64,000 bases of DNA from CBDCWO01 sp965223405 (GTDB lineage Bacteria; Bacteroidota; Bacteroidia; Chitinophagales; Saprospiraceae), in NCBI GenBank assembly GCA_965223405.1, contig CBDCWO010000006.1:4898001-4962000 (forward strand), written 5' to 3'. Below, one piece after another: positions 18,385 to 28,796 of the stretch; the first letter of the stretch is position 1; every line of letters starts with the position of its first letter. Under the pieces are notes generated by a model that saw only the letters and a list, made by a program, of their open reading frames with translations, ran no database searches and was not told where the DNA came from. The position numbers and the translations under genes were made by a program.

Positions 18385-19452
18385 ATGAGTGATAAAAAAA
18401 CGTTTGAGCATCGGTCGAGGTTGGACCTCAATCCTCCTCATGCACAGATTCGTACCGAACGTTTTGAAGACCGGTTTGGATTGGAATCCGGACAATTTTT
18501 ACCGGAGTTGGAAGTGGCCTACAGCACCTACGGTGAATTGAATGCTGCCAGAGATAATGTCATTTGGGTTTGCCATGCATTAACCGCAAATTCAGATGTG
18601 TCGGATTGGTGGCATGGATTTTTTGGCCCGGGAAATGTATTGGACCCCCAAAAGTATTTTATCATCTGCGCCAATATATTAGGTTCCTGCTATGGAACAA
18701 CCGGCCCGGATAGTATTCATCCACATCTTAATGAGCGTTATGGGAAGGATTTTCCATTGATTACCATCAGGGATATGATCCAAGCTCATCGCAAGTTAGC
18801 CGTCAAACTGGATATTAGAGGTATTGAACTCATTCTCGGAGGTTCGATGGGAGGGCAACAAGCTTTGGAGTGGGCGATTTCCGAACCAGGATTTATAAAT
18901 CGTCTCTTCGTTATTGCCAGCAATACAAGACACTCTCCTTGGGGAATTGCCTTGAATGAAGCTCAGCGAATGGCCATAACCTCTGATCCAACCTATTTGG
19001 AGAATCATCCGGAGGCCGGAGCAAAAGGACTGGCAGCGGCACGTTCCATTGGCATGATATCCTATCGAAATTATCATACTTTTGCTGCTACACAGCAAGA
19101 TGATGATCATACCTTGCAAAACCATCGGGCAGCTACTTACCAACGATATCAAGGAAAAAAGCTGAGTTCTCGCTTTACTCCACTTTCTTACTTATCTTTG
19201 AGCAAATCCATGGATACTCACCACATCGGAAGAGAACGTGGAGGAATCGAGGTAGCCCTTGCCAGGATTACAGCTAAAACATTGGTTGTAGGTATAGAAA
19301 CAGATATTTTGTTTCCAATTGAGGAGCAAAAACTAATTGCTGACGGCATAAAATCGTCAGATTTAGTTATCATACCTTCACTTTATGGGCATGATGGATT
19401 TCTGCTGGAATACAACCAATTAAACCCGATGGTTAAGAATTTATTGAAATAG
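18385..19452 (+). CDS. metX: Homoserine O-acetyltransferase
   Basis: 355 residues from the ATG at 18385 (an in-frame GTG lies two codons earlier). The alpha/beta-hydrolase fold is clear: the NSDVSDWWHGFFGPG block, the nucleophile elbow GGSMGGQQALEW (Ser near residue 153), Asp in GIETDILFPIEEQ and His in YGHDGFLLE. It acetylates homoserine for MetY. It starts 62 bases after metY and ends 6 bases before pyc. Confidence 0.95.
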   Translation: MSDKKTFEHRSRLDLNPPHAQIRTERFEDRFGLESGQFLPELEVAYSTYGELNAARDNVIWVCHALTANSDVSDWWHGFFGPGNVLDPQKYFIICANILGSCYGTTGPDSIHPHLNERYGKDFPLITIRDMIQAHRKLAVKLDIRGIELILGGSMGGQQALEWAISEPGFINRLFVIASNTRHSPWGIALNEAQRMAITSDPTYLENHPEAGAKGLAAARSIGMISYRNYHTFAATQQDDDHTLQNHRAATYQRYQGKKLSSRFTPLSYLSLSKSMDTHHIGRERGGIEVALARITAKTLVVGIETDILFPIEEQKLIADGIKSSDLVIIPSLYGHDGFLLEYNQLNPMVKNLLK

Positions 19453-19458
19453 TCATAC

Positions 19459-22400
19459 ATGTCCAAAACATTGAAATTTAAAAGATTACTGGTTGCCAAC
19501 CGGGGGGAAATTGCCATCCGGGTACTGAGAGCGGCGAGCGAACTGAACCTGGAAACAATCACCATTTATACCTATGAGGATCGATATTCCCTACACCGGT
19601 ACAAAGCGGATAAAGCCTATCAAATTGGTGCGGATGACGAACCTCTTAAGCCCTATCTGGATATGGATGCTATCATTGCTTTAGCAAAAGACAAAGGAGT
19701 TGATGCCATTCATCCGGGTTATGGATTCCTATCTGAAAATGTAGATTTCGTTCGAAAGTGTGAACACGCTGGAATTCAATTTGTCGGTCCGTCATCTGAG
19801 GTGATGGCTAAACTGGGTGATAAAGTAGCTGCCAAGAAGATTGCAACCCAATTGGGAGTGCCACTAATAAAAGGAAGTCTGATCCGAATGGATTCTCAAG
19901 AAATTGCGCTGGATGAAGCCAGAAGGATTGGTTTTCCCGTGATGGTCAAAGCAGCTGCCGGAGGAGGAGGACGGGGAATGCGTATTGTCCGGGATGAGAA
20001 GTTCTTGTGGACTGAAATTAGGGAGGCGGAAAGTGAAGCCCACAAAGCATTTGGCGACGGTACCATATTTATCGAAAAATTTATCGAAGAACCCAAGCAT
20101 ATAGAAATTCAAATATTGGGGGACCTGGAAGGCAATCTGGTCCATCTGTACGAAAGGGATTGCTCTGTGCAGCGCAGATTTCAAAAAGTAGTTGAAATAG
20201 CACCCAGCGTAACCCTGCCGGATCGTGTTCTGAGTGACATCTATGGGTATGCTACCCAAATCTGTCGCTCGGTAAATTATCATAATGCAGGGACGGTTGA
20301 ATTTTTAGTTGACAAAAACTGGAATCCTTATTTCATTGAAGTCAATCCGCGTATACAAGTGGAACACACGATCACCGAAGAAATTACCGGGATTGACCTG
20401 GTGAGGTCGCAATTGCTGATCGCCATGGGTTATCCCCTTGAGGATCCCGGTATTGGTATTCCCAATCAGGAAAGCATTCCCAAACGGGGGTTTGCAATCC
20501 AATGCCGCGTGACCACGGAAGATCCAAGCAATGATTTTCGCCCGGATTATGGGAGTATCATTGCCTATCGCAGTCCCGGAGGATTTGGTATTCGCTTGGA
20601 TGCGGGAAATGCATATCCCGGAGCCGTAATATCTCCTTTCTTTGACAGCTTGCTGGTAAAAGTAACTTCTCATGGTCGCAGTCTGGGAGATGCTGCAGAT
20701 CGGTTGCACCGGGCATTGCGTGAATTCAGAGTCAGGGGCTTGAAAACCAACATTGGTTTCCTCTTACAATTACTCAAAGACGATACCTTTCGCGCTGGAA
20801 CTGCTACTGTAAATTATATCAATAATCACCCGGAATTACTTATTCCACCTTTTTGGCGGGATAGAGGAACCAAATTGTTGAGATATTTAGCCGATGTGAT
20901 CGTAAACGGGAACCAAGATGTTCCTGCTATTCATAAAGAGAAAGTATTTTTACAACCCCGGATTCCCTTGGTGAAGGATGATATCATTCCGGGCAATAGG
21001 GATCAATTATATGCTTATGGTAGAGAAAAATTTTTAACGGACTTAAAAAATGATCAGTCCATCCAGTATACGGATACCACTTTCAGGGATGCCCATCAAT
21101 CATTGTTGGCCACTCGCATGCGTACCCGGGATATGCTTAAAATTGCACCGGTGTATGCTCAAGCCCATGGTCATGAATTGTTTTCAATTGAGATGTGGGG
21201 TGGAGCTACCTTTGATGTGGCGTACCGGTTTCTCAAAGAAGATCCCTGGCAACGTTTGAGAGAATTACGGGGGGTAATGCCCAATGTCCTTTTTCAAATG
21301 TTACTCCGTGGGTCTAATGCAGTTGGATATTCCGCATACCCTGATAATCTGATTCGCAAGTTTATCGTTCAGGCACACGATGACGGTATTGATGTATTTA
21401 GAATATTTGATTCCTTAAACTGGTTGGAAAATATGCAAACCAGTATCCAAACCGTGATCAAAGAAACCAATGCCCTGGCTGAAGTATGCATTTGTTATAC
21501 CGGAGATATCCTGGATAAGCAACGTTCGAAATTTGATTTGAATTACTACCTGGATTTAGCCAAAAAGATTGAAGATGCCGGAGCTCATATCCTGGCGATT
21601 AAGGATATGGCAGGATTACTTAAACCACTGGCAGCAGAGAAGTTAATCACCTCCTTAAAAGAAACCATTGCGCTTCCAATTCACCTTCACACTCATGATA
21701 CTTCGGCTATTCAATCCACCACCTATCTAAAAGCCATAGAAGCCGGTGTAGATATAATCGATGTCTCGATCAGTTCATTATCCGGCTTGACATCTCAACC
21801 AAGTTTTAATTCTATGGTGGCCCTATTGCAAGGGCATCCCCGGGAACGATCAATAAATTTGAAATCTTTAAATGAATTCGCCGAATATTGGGAAACCGTA
21901 AGAACTTACTATTACCCTTTTGAAACTGAATTAAGAAGTGGTACGGCAGAAATTTATAATCACGAAATTCCCGGAGGTCAGTACTCCAACCTAAGACCCC
22001 AGGCGAGATCGTTGGGATTGGAAGATCAATTTCACCGGGTAAAGGAAAACTATCGAAAGGTCAATGATTTTTTCGGTGATATTGTCAAGGTTACCCCTTC
22101 GTCCAAAGTAGTTGGTGACCTGGCATTGTTCATGACCAGTAACGGATTGGACATTCAGGATCTGATAGATCAGGCACCACATCTGGCTTTTCCTCAGAGT
22201 GCAAAACAATTGATGCGAGGGGACCTGGGCCAAATCGCCGGAGGATTTCCCCAAATAGCGCAAGCCGCTATATTGCAGGGAGAGAAAGCGTATACCGATC
22301 GACCGAATGCCCACTTGAAGCCCATTGATTTTGACTTTGGATTTCAGGCTTTCCAGCAACAGTTTGGATCCCAAAGGACCATGACCGACTTTATCTCTTA

Positions 22401-22914
22401 TTGCTTGTATGATAAAGTTTATGAGAAGTATCTGGAACACCGGGAGCGGTATGGTGATGTTTCAGGAATTCCTACATTAGCCTTCTTTTTTGGACTAAAA
22501 CCCAATGAAGAAATCATCTTTCCGATCAGCGACGGAAAGAATATTATCATCAAATATCTCAACGAAACCGAACCCAATGAACAAGGTAATCGCCTGGTGT
22601 TCTTTAGATTAAATGGTCAAACCAGAGCGGTTCAAATTCATGATAAGTCCCTAAACCGAGAGATCAAAGTAAATCGCAAAGCGGAAGCTCATAATGAAAT
22701 TGGATCACCCCTGCAGGGTAGTATCTCCAAAATCCTGGTAAAAGAGGGAGATATAATACAGGCCAACGATCCATTATTTACCATCGAAGCCATGAAGATG
22801 GAAAGTACGATCTCATCACCACTCGATGGCATAGTAAAAGCCATCCATTTACCGGAAAAGTCATTGGTCGATCAGGGAGACTTAGTTGTTGAGATGACGG
22901 AAAAAGATAACTAG
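19459..22914 (+). CDS. pyc: Pyruvate carboxylase
   Basis: 1151 residues, full length for a single-chain pyruvate carboxylase. Domain order: biotin carboxylase (LVANRGEIAIRVLRA; ATP loop KAAAGGGGRGMRIV; EVNPRIQVEHTITEE), carboxyltransferase (TDTTFRDAHQSLLATRMRT near 537; HLHTHDTSAIQ), and a biotinyl domain with EAMKMEST (Lys near 1113). It makes oxaloacetate from pyruvate. Six bases separate it from metX, so it is probably in the SAM-riboswitch operon; oxaloacetate feeds aspartate and homoserine, which would explain the link. A palindromic repeat begins at the last base of its stop codon. Confidence 0.95.
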   Translation: MSKTLKFKRLLVANRGEIAIRVLRAASELNLETITIYTYEDRYSLHRYKADKAYQIGADDEPLKPYLDMDAIIALAKDKGVDAIHPGYGFLSENVDFVRKCEHAGIQFVGPSSEVMAKLGDKVAAKKIATQLGVPLIKGSLIRMDSQEIALDEARRIGFPVMVKAAAGGGGRGMRIVRDEKFLWTEIREAESEAHKAFGDGTIFIEKFIEEPKHIEIQILGDLEGNLVHLYERDCSVQRRFQKVVEIAPSVTLPDRVLSDIYGYATQICRSVNYHNAGTVEFLVDKNWNPYFIEVNPRIQVEHTITEEITGIDLVRSQLLIAMGYPLEDPGIGIPNQESIPKRGFAIQCRVTTEDPSNDFRPDYGSIIAYRSPGGFGIRLDAGNAYPGAVISPFFDSLLVKVTSHGRSLGDAADRLHRALREFRVRGLKTNIGFLLQLLKDDTFRAGTATVNYINNHPELLIPPFWRDRGTKLLRYLADVIVNGNQDVPAIHKEKVFLQPRIPLVKDDIIPGNRDQLYAYGREKFLTDLKNDQSIQYTDTTFRDAHQSLLATRMRTRDMLKIAPVYAQAHGHELFSIEMWGGATFDVAYRFLKEDPWQRLRELRGVMPNVLFQMLLRGSNAVGYSAYPDNLIRKFIVQAHDDGIDVFRIFDSLNWLENMQTSIQTVIKETNALAEVCICYTGDILDKQRSKFDLNYYLDLAKKIEDAGAHILAIKDMAGLLKPLAAEKLITSLKETIALPIHLHTHDTSAIQSTTYLKAIEAGVDIIDVSISSLSGLTSQPSFNSMVALLQGHPRERSINLKSLNEFAEYWETVRTYYYPFETELRSGTAEIYNHEIPGGQYSNLRPQARSLGLEDQFHRVKENYRKVNDFFGDIVKVTPSSKVVGDLALFMTSNGLDIQDLIDQAPHLAFPQSAKQLMRGDLGQIAGGFPQIAQAAILQGEKAYTDRPNAHLKPIDFDFGFQAFQQQFGSQRTMTDFISYCLYDKVYEKYLEHRERYGDVSGIPTLAFFFGLKPNEEIIFPISDGKNIIIKYLNETEPNEQGNRLVFFRLNGQTRAVQIHDKSLNREIKVNRKAEAHNEIGSPLQGSISKILVKEGDIIQANDPLFTIEAMKMESTISSPLDGIVKAIHLPEKSLVDQGDLVVEMTEKDN

Positions 22915-23012
22915 AACAGGATTAAAAGGATTTACAAGATACGCCAGGATTGGAATGCATCTGAAGATGGAATCCTGAGCATCCTTTTTAATCCTGTTCA
23001 AAAGTTGGAACA
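22914..23012 (+). repeat. Single palindromic repeat copy, 5' flank of GxxExxY gene
   Basis: The same unit as the array at 25199-28566, starting on the last base of the pyc stop. GAACAGGATTAAAAGGAT (22914-22931) pairs with the complement ending CCTGTTC at 22999; inner arms CCAGGATT and AATCCTG form a second stem. It lacks the 10-base segment (aatcgtgttc) carried by array units, so its spacing to the next gaac is 94 rather than 104. The long stem is intact, suggesting this is closer to the ancestral form. Confidence 0.85.
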
Positions 23013-23057
23013 ATATTCAGAGGATTGCAAGTATATTTGTTTGATACAAACTCACCC

Positions 23058-23438
23058 ATGATAAAAACTATTGATCAACTAACCCATCAAATCATAGGTT
23101 GTGCGATGCAAGTGCACAATGCTTTAGGAAATGGATTTCAAGAAATTATTTACCAAAGAGCACTAGCAATAGAATTTAAATACCATAAAATTTCATTTGT
23201 TAGAGAAGAAGAAATGGATTTAACTTACAGAAATGAATTAATAGGAACGAGAAGAGTGGATTTTTTCGTTGATGAGCGAGTCATGGTAGAGATTAAAGCA
23301 GTTGCTGAATTATTGCCAGTACATAAAACACAAACAATCAATTACTTAGAAGCTTACAAAATTGCCGATGGTTTGTTAATAAACTTTGGACAAAATAGTC
23401 TGCAATTTAAAAGGTTGAGTACACTCCATAAAGTCTAA
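23058..23438 (+). CDS. GxxExxY family nuclease-like protein, 3' end altered by IS insertion
   Basis: From the ATG at 23058 the frame gives 126 residues (an in-frame TTG at 23025 is less likely). The family signature is GFQEIIY, and the core VDFFVDERVMVEIKAV resembles the D...E-x-K heart of PD-(D/E)XK nucleases. The last seven codons after FKRL belong to the inserted IS1182 element. Joining 23058-23415 with 25179-25210 restores FKRLYNKHLKEQN and a stop, giving a 129-residue protein, the typical ending of the family. The gene sits between a single copy of a palindromic repeat (5') and a long array of the same repeat (3'). The family's function is unknown to me; the residues suggest DNA or RNA cleavage. 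Confidence 0.8.
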   Translation: MIKTIDQLTHQIIGCAMQVHNALGNGFQEIIYQRALAIEFKYHKISFVREEEMDLTYRNELIGTRRVDFFVDERVMVEIKAVAELLPVHKTQTINYLEAYKIADGLLINFGQNSLQFKRLSTLHKV

Positions 23439-25174
23439 ATTATAAAATCAAAAGATGATAGCATATTGAATAGACGATTTGAAAATGGTGTATTCTCTTA
23501 TGGATCTATGTTGCATGATGAATGCTAGGAACATAAGAATTGTTGTTTTTGGTTCTTTTATCCCAAAATAAGCTGTGATTCTTGAAATATTGACTGATAA
23601 TGCTCGCATCAAGACATACCAATGGTGCTTAAGCAGACCCCGGTACCTGGTTTTCTGTCTTCGCCATAGTCTATGAAAGACTTGGTGGATGGTCGATTCG
23701 GCACTGGAACGTAAATTATAATCTTCCTCTGTGGATTGTTTCAATATTTTTAGACAGGCGATGTAGTTATCTACTTGCTCTTTGGTCTGGTAGATTGTCT
23801 GACCATTGTCTTTTCTGATCCTGTATTTTTGTGCTTTTTCTGACCAGTAAACTTCACAATCTTGGCCTGTCTTGATGTCTATTACATGAAGTTGTTCCTC
23901 ATCATCGTAGTGCATTTCATAGGTGCGGTTTCTGCCTTTGAGTTTGTTCATCTTCCATGCTGGGGCAGTTTCTTTTTGCATTTCTTTTCTATTGTCTATA
24001 CTGTCGTAGCCGCCGTCAGTGATGACTTGCTTGATTGGATTGTCAGTTCCTAAGTTCTCTTGTGTGTTTTGTAGTGCGGGTTGTAAAAACTGGTCTTCGT
24101 TTACATTGGCTGGCGCTGTGATGACATCAGTGATAAGGTTAATTTCATTTTCTTCATCGCAGGTCTCTGTGATATTGCTGTGGTAGCCTTGCACCATTTG
24201 AACGTTTTGATCTTTACCCTTTTTACGATAAGCCGCTTCGATGTCGTGTATTGATTGGATTGAGTCGCTACTGATCTGAGTGGGATCTTGGGGATGTAGT
24301 TCGTCATCTTGATTGTCCTCTCCTATTTCAAAATCGTATTGTTCGGTAAGTATCTTGTACATTATACTTTGCTCGTCAATAATCTTGGTTTTATATAGTG
24401 CTAATAGAATATGTCCAAAATCGATGAGCATAGCTTCTTTTTCTTCCTTGCTTAATTGGTAGGTGAGGTTGGAAGTGCTTTTCTCGACTAGTTGTTTTAG
24501 GTAACCATATTGAGTCTCGTTTATGTGGGACTGTATTTTCTCTAGGTCAATATGCTGTATGTTTACACGTACACTTTCTACAATGAGTTGTAGCCGGTTG
24601 TGGCGGGCTATGTTGCTTTGTATTAATTTCGAGTCCATACGTATTTTGCTACCACTGATCGATAAGTTTGATAGCTGCTCACTGCTCACTTGGGCAAAGG
24701 TCTTTTTCATCAAATCCTCTCCTGTCGTCTCATAGTAATGAGCTAATTTGCTCCTGAACTCATAATAGGTCGATGCGCAGGGCACTTGCTCATCTAAATG
24801 TAATAGCCCTAAAGCTGAGCGTACCCGTAGATTGAACATGCACTCGTCGAACAATTGTTCATCACTCCACCCTTGCATCTCTTTAAGCATCATCATTCCT
24901 ATTAGTGTCCGTATCGAGGCATTTGGCCTTCCCATTTTCTCTGAATATAGTACAGAATATAAACTCTCATCTATTTGACTCACAAAATGATCTCTAAATA
25001 CTGTATTCCATGAACTCCTGTTATTCAGTATTTTCTGCGAACCCTTCGATAAATGGTGACTCGCACTCTTGAACATATCAAACTGTTTGCCTGTATCTCT
25101 TTTAAACATGTTTCCAAGTTAATCAATATATATATTAATGTTATAATATATTCTGACTTTTCGGAGTGCACTCA
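23416..25174 (-). mobile_element. Complete IS1182-family insertion sequence
   Basis: The ends are inverted repeats: tgagtacactcc..aaagtc at 23416 on the left and gactttt..ggagtgcactca ending at 25174 on the right, matching over about 20 of 24 bases. AGGT occurs on both sides (23412-23415 and 25175-25178), a 4-bp target duplication. Removing the element with one AGGT copy restores the GxxExxY reading frame, which proves the boundaries. It carries one intact transposase. Confidence 0.85.
23448..25109 (-). CDS. IS1182-family transposase
   Basis: 553 residues. The N-terminal half has the DUF772-type helical domain (SVLYSEKMGRPNASIRTLIG, GWSDEQLFDECMFNLRVRSALG). The DDE residues are visible: Asp in SKIRMDSKLI, Asp in VITDGGYDSIDNR and Glu in LRSSAESTIHQVFHR. 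The reading frame is intact and the inverted repeats are well preserved, so the element may be active or only recently arrived. It is transcribed opposite to the interrupted GxxExxY gene. Confidence 0.92.
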   Translation of the reverse strand: MFKRDTGKQFDMFKSASHHLSKGSQKILNNRSSWNTVFRDHFVSQIDESLYSVLYSEKMGRPNASIRTLIGMMMLKEMQGWSDEQLFDECMFNLRVRSALGLLHLDEQVPCASTYYEFRSKLAHYYETTGEDLMKKTFAQVSSEQLSNLSISGSKIRMDSKLIQSNIARHNRLQLIVESVRVNIQHIDLEKIQSHINETQYGYLKQLVEKSTSNLTYQLSKEEKEAMLIDFGHILLALYKTKIIDEQSIMYKILTEQYDFEIGEDNQDDELHPQDPTQISSDSIQSIHDIEAAYRKKGKDQNVQMVQGYHSNITETCDEENEINLITDVITAPANVNEDQFLQPALQNTQENLGTDNPIKQVITDGGYDSIDNRKEMQKETAPAWKMNKLKGRNRTYEMHYDDEEQLHVIDIKTGQDCEVYWSEKAQKYRIRKDNGQTIYQTKEQVDNYIACLKILKQSTEEDYNLRSSAESTIHQVFHRLWRRQKTRYRGLLKHHWYVLMRALSVNISRITAYFGIKEPKTTILMFLAFIMQHRSIREYTIFKSSIQYAIIF

Positions 25175-25210
25175 AGGTTATATAACAAACATCTAAAGGA
25201 ACAAAATTAG
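25175..25210 (+). pseudogene. Detached 3' end of the GxxExxY gene
   Basis: AGGT (the target duplication copy) followed by codons for YNKHLKEQN and a TAG stop at 25208-25210. In frame with 23412-23414 once the IS is removed. The last codons (gaacaaaattag) overlap the start of the first array unit, where other units read gaacaggatt, so the gene and the repeat share sequence. Confidence 0.85.
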
Positions 25211-28200
25211 AAAAGGATTTAGAAGATACGCCGGGATTGGAATGTATCTGAAGAAATGATCGTGAGTATCCTGTCTAATCTTGTTCAATCGTGTTCAAAA
25301 GTTGGAACAGGATTAAAAGGATTTAGAAGATACGCCAGGATTGGAATGTATCTGAAGAAATGATCGTGAGTATCCTGTCTAATCTTGTTCAATCGTGTTC
25401 AAAAGTTGGAACAGGATTAAAGGGATTTAGAAGATACGCCAGGATTGGAATGTATCTGAAGAAATGATCGTGAGTATCCTGTCTAATCTTGTTCAATCGT
25501 GTTCAAAAGTTGGAACAGGATTAAAGGGATTTAGAAGATACGCCAGGATTGGAATGTATCTGAAGAAATGATCGTGAGTATCCTGTCTAATCTTGTTCAA
25601 TCGTATTCAAAAGTTGGAACAGGATTAAAAGGATTTAGAAGATACGCCAGGATTGGAATGTATCTGAAGATGGAATCCTGAGTATCCTGTCTAATCTTGT
25701 TCAATCGTGTTCAAAAGTTGGAACAGGATTAAAGGGATTTAGAAGATACGCCAGGATTGGAATGTATCTGAAGATGGAATCCTGAGTATCCTGTCTAATC
25801 TTGTTCAATCGTGTTCAAAAGTTGGAACAGGATTAAAAGGATTTAGAAGATACGCCGGGATTGGAATGTATCTGAAGATGGAATCCTGAGCATCCTGTCT
25901 AATCTTGTTCAATCGTGTTCAAAAGTTGGAACAGGATTAAAGGGATTTAGAAGATACGCCAGGATTGGAATGTATCTGAAGATGGAATCCTGAGTATCCT
26001 GTCTAATCTTGTTCAATCGTGTTCAAAAGTTGGAACAGGATTAAAGGGATTTAGAAGATACGCCAGGATTGGAATGTATCTGAAGAAATGATCGTGAGTA
26101 TCCTGTCTAATCTTGTTCAATCGTGTTCAAAAGTTGGAACAGGATTAAAGGGATTTAGAAGATACGCCAGGATTGGAATGTATCTGAAGAAATGATCGTG
26201 AGTATCCTGTCTAATCTTGTTCAATCGTGTTCAAAAGTTGGAACAGGATTAAAGGGATTTAGAAGATACGCCAGGATTGGAATGTATCTGAAGAAATGAT
26301 CGTGAGTATCCTGTCTAATCTTGTTCAATCGTATTCAAAAGTTGGAACAGGATTAAAAGGATTTAGAAGATACGCCAGGATTGGAATGTATCTGAAGATG
26401 GAATCCTGAGTATCCTGTCTAATCTTGTTCAATCGTGTTCAAAAGTTGGAACAGGATTAAAGGGATTTAGAAGATACGCCAGGATTGGAATGTATCTGAA
26501 GATGGAATCCTGAGTATCCTGTCTAATCTTGTTCAATCGTGTTCAAAAGTTGGAACAGGATTAAAAGGATTTAGAAGATACGCCGGGATTGGAATGTATC
26601 TGAAGATGGAATCCTGAGCATCCTGTCTAATCTTGTTCAATCGTGTTCAAAAGTTGGAACAGGATTAAAGGGATTTAGAAGATACGCCAGGATTGGAATG
26701 TATCTGAAGATGATCGTGAGTATCCTGTCTAATCTTGTTCAATCGTGTTCAAAAGTTGGAACAGGATTAAAGGGATTTAGAAGATACGCCAGGATTGGAA
26801 TGTATCTGAAGAAATGATCGTGAGTATCCTGTCTAATCTTGTTCAATCGTGTTCAAAAGTTGGAATAGGATTAAAGGGATTTACAAGATATGCCAGGATT
26901 GGAATGTATCTGAAGATGGAATCCTGAGCATCCTGTCTAATCTTGTTCAATCGTGTTCAAAAGTTGGAACAGGATTAAAGGGATTTAGAAGATACGCCGG
27001 GATTGGAATGTATCTGAAGAAATGATCGTGAGTATCCTGTCTAATCTTGTTCAATCGTGTTCAAAAGTTGGAACAGGATTAAAAGGATTTAGAAGATACG
27101 CCAGGATTGGAATGTATCTGAAGATGGAATCCTGAGTATCCTGTCTAATCTTGTTCAATCGTGTTCAAAAGTTGGAACAGGATTAAAAGGATTTAGAAGA
27201 TACGCCGGGATTGGAATGTATCTGAAGAAATGATCGTGAGTATCCTGTCTAATCTTGTTCAATCGTGTTCAAAAGTTGGAACAGGATTAAAAGGATTTAG
27301 AAGATACGCCAGGATTGGAATGTATCTGAAGAAATGATCGTGAGTATCCTGTCTAATCTTGTTCAATCGTGTTCAAAAGTTGGAACAGGATTAAAGGGAT
27401 TTAGAAGATACGCCAGGATTGGAATGTATCTGAAGATGGAATCCTGAGCATCCTGTCTAATCTTGTTCAATCGTGTTCAAAAGTTGGAACAGGATTAAAG
27501 GGATTTAGAAGATACGCCAGGATTGGAATGTATCTGAAGATGGAATCCTGAGCATCCTGTCTAATCTTGTTCAATCGTGTTCAAAAGTTGGAACAGGATT
27601 AAAGGGATTTAGAAGATACGCCAGGATTGGAATGTATCTGAAGATGGAATCCTGAGCATCCTTTTTAATCCTGTTCAATCGTGTTCAAAAGTTGGAACAG
27701 GATTAAAGGGATTTAGAAGATACGCCAGGATTGGAATGTATCTGAAGATGGAATCCTGAGCATCCTTTTTAATCCTGTTCAATCGTGTTCAAAAGTTGGA
27801 ACAGGATTAAAGGGATTTAGAAGATACGCCAGGATTGGAATGTATCTGAAGATGGAATCCTGAGCATCCTTTTTTAATCCTGTTCAATCGTGTTCAAAAG
27901 TTGGAATAGGATTAAAAGGATTTACGAGATATGCCAGGATTGGAATGTATCTGAAGATGGAATCCTGAGCATCCTTTTTAATCCTGTTCAATCGTGTTCA
28001 AAAGTTGGAACAGGATTAAAGGGATTTAGAAGATACGCCAGGATTGGAATGTATCTGAAGAAATGATCGTGAGTATCCTGTCTAATCTTGTTCAATCGTG
28101 TTCAAAAGTTGGAACAGGATTAAAGGGATTTAGAAGATACGCCAGGATTGGAATGTATCTGAAGATGGAATCCTGAGCATCCTTTTTAATCCTGTTCAAT

Positions 28201-28566
28201 CGTGTTCAAAAGTTGGAATAGGATTAAAAGGATTTACGAGATATGCCAGGATTGGAATGTATCTGAAGATGGAATCCTGAGCATCCTTTTTAATCCTGTT
28301 CAATCGTGTTCAAAAGTTGGAACAGGATTAAAGGGATTTAGAAGATACGCCAGGATTGGAATGTATCTGAAGATGGAATCCTGAGTATCCTGTCTAATCC
28401 TGTTCAATCGTGTTCAAAAGTTGGAATAGGATTAAAAGGATTTACGAGATATGCCAGGATTGGAATGTATCTGAAGATGGAATCCTGAGCATCCTGTCTA
28501 ATCTTGTTCAATCGTGTTCAAAAGTTGGAATAGGATTAAAGGGATTTACAAGATATGCCTGGATTG
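25199..28566 (+). repeat. Tandem array of about 32 copies of a 104-bp palindromic unit
   Basis: The mark gttggaa recurs at 25301, 25405, 25509 and so on to 28524; 29 of the 31 spacings are exactly 104 bases (exceptions 102 at 26653-26755 and 105 at 27795-27900). Each unit carries GAACAGGATTAAAAGGAT and, 3', a complement ending CCTGTTC, plus inner CCAGGATT/AATCCTG arms, so each can fold as a long hairpin. Four subtypes differ in the 3' arm. The subtype with a perfect long stem (catcctttttaatcctgttc) is concentrated at 27587-28316 and matches the lone copy at 22914. Units from 25405 to 25924 recur in the same subtype order at 26133-26652, seven units (728 bp) later. No long ORF runs through it, as 104 is not a multiple of three. 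Confidence 0.95.
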
Positions 28567-28796
28567 ACGCAGGAATGTAACCCTTGACACTCCCGACACC
28601 TGACCTTGACACCCTTGATACCCTTGACACCTTGACATGTCAGACTTTCCTATTAATAATTCTAGAGTTATTCGATACCCTTGACACCCTTGATACCTTG
28701 GTCCTGACCCCTGAAACCTGACACCTGAAACCTGATCTGACACGCTTGATACCCTTGCTCACAACTCATAACTCACATCTCACAACTCATTCCTTC
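28567..28796 (-). repeat. Degenerate short-period repeat next to permease gene
   Basis: Imperfect runs of cccttgacac, cccttgatac, cctgacacctgaaacctga and cacaactcataactcacat fill the space between the 104-bp array and the permease stop. No gene and no terminator-like stem is seen. Confidence 0.6.

Noticed and set aside
28202..28384. 60-residue ORF in the repeat array
   Set aside because: It lies wholly within two repeat units, has no family features and the 104-base period shifts the frame; a chance reading.
25199..28566. CRISPR array
   Set aside because: Units are contiguous and nearly identical over all 104 bases, with no unique spacers and no cas genes; it is a satellite-like tandem repeat.
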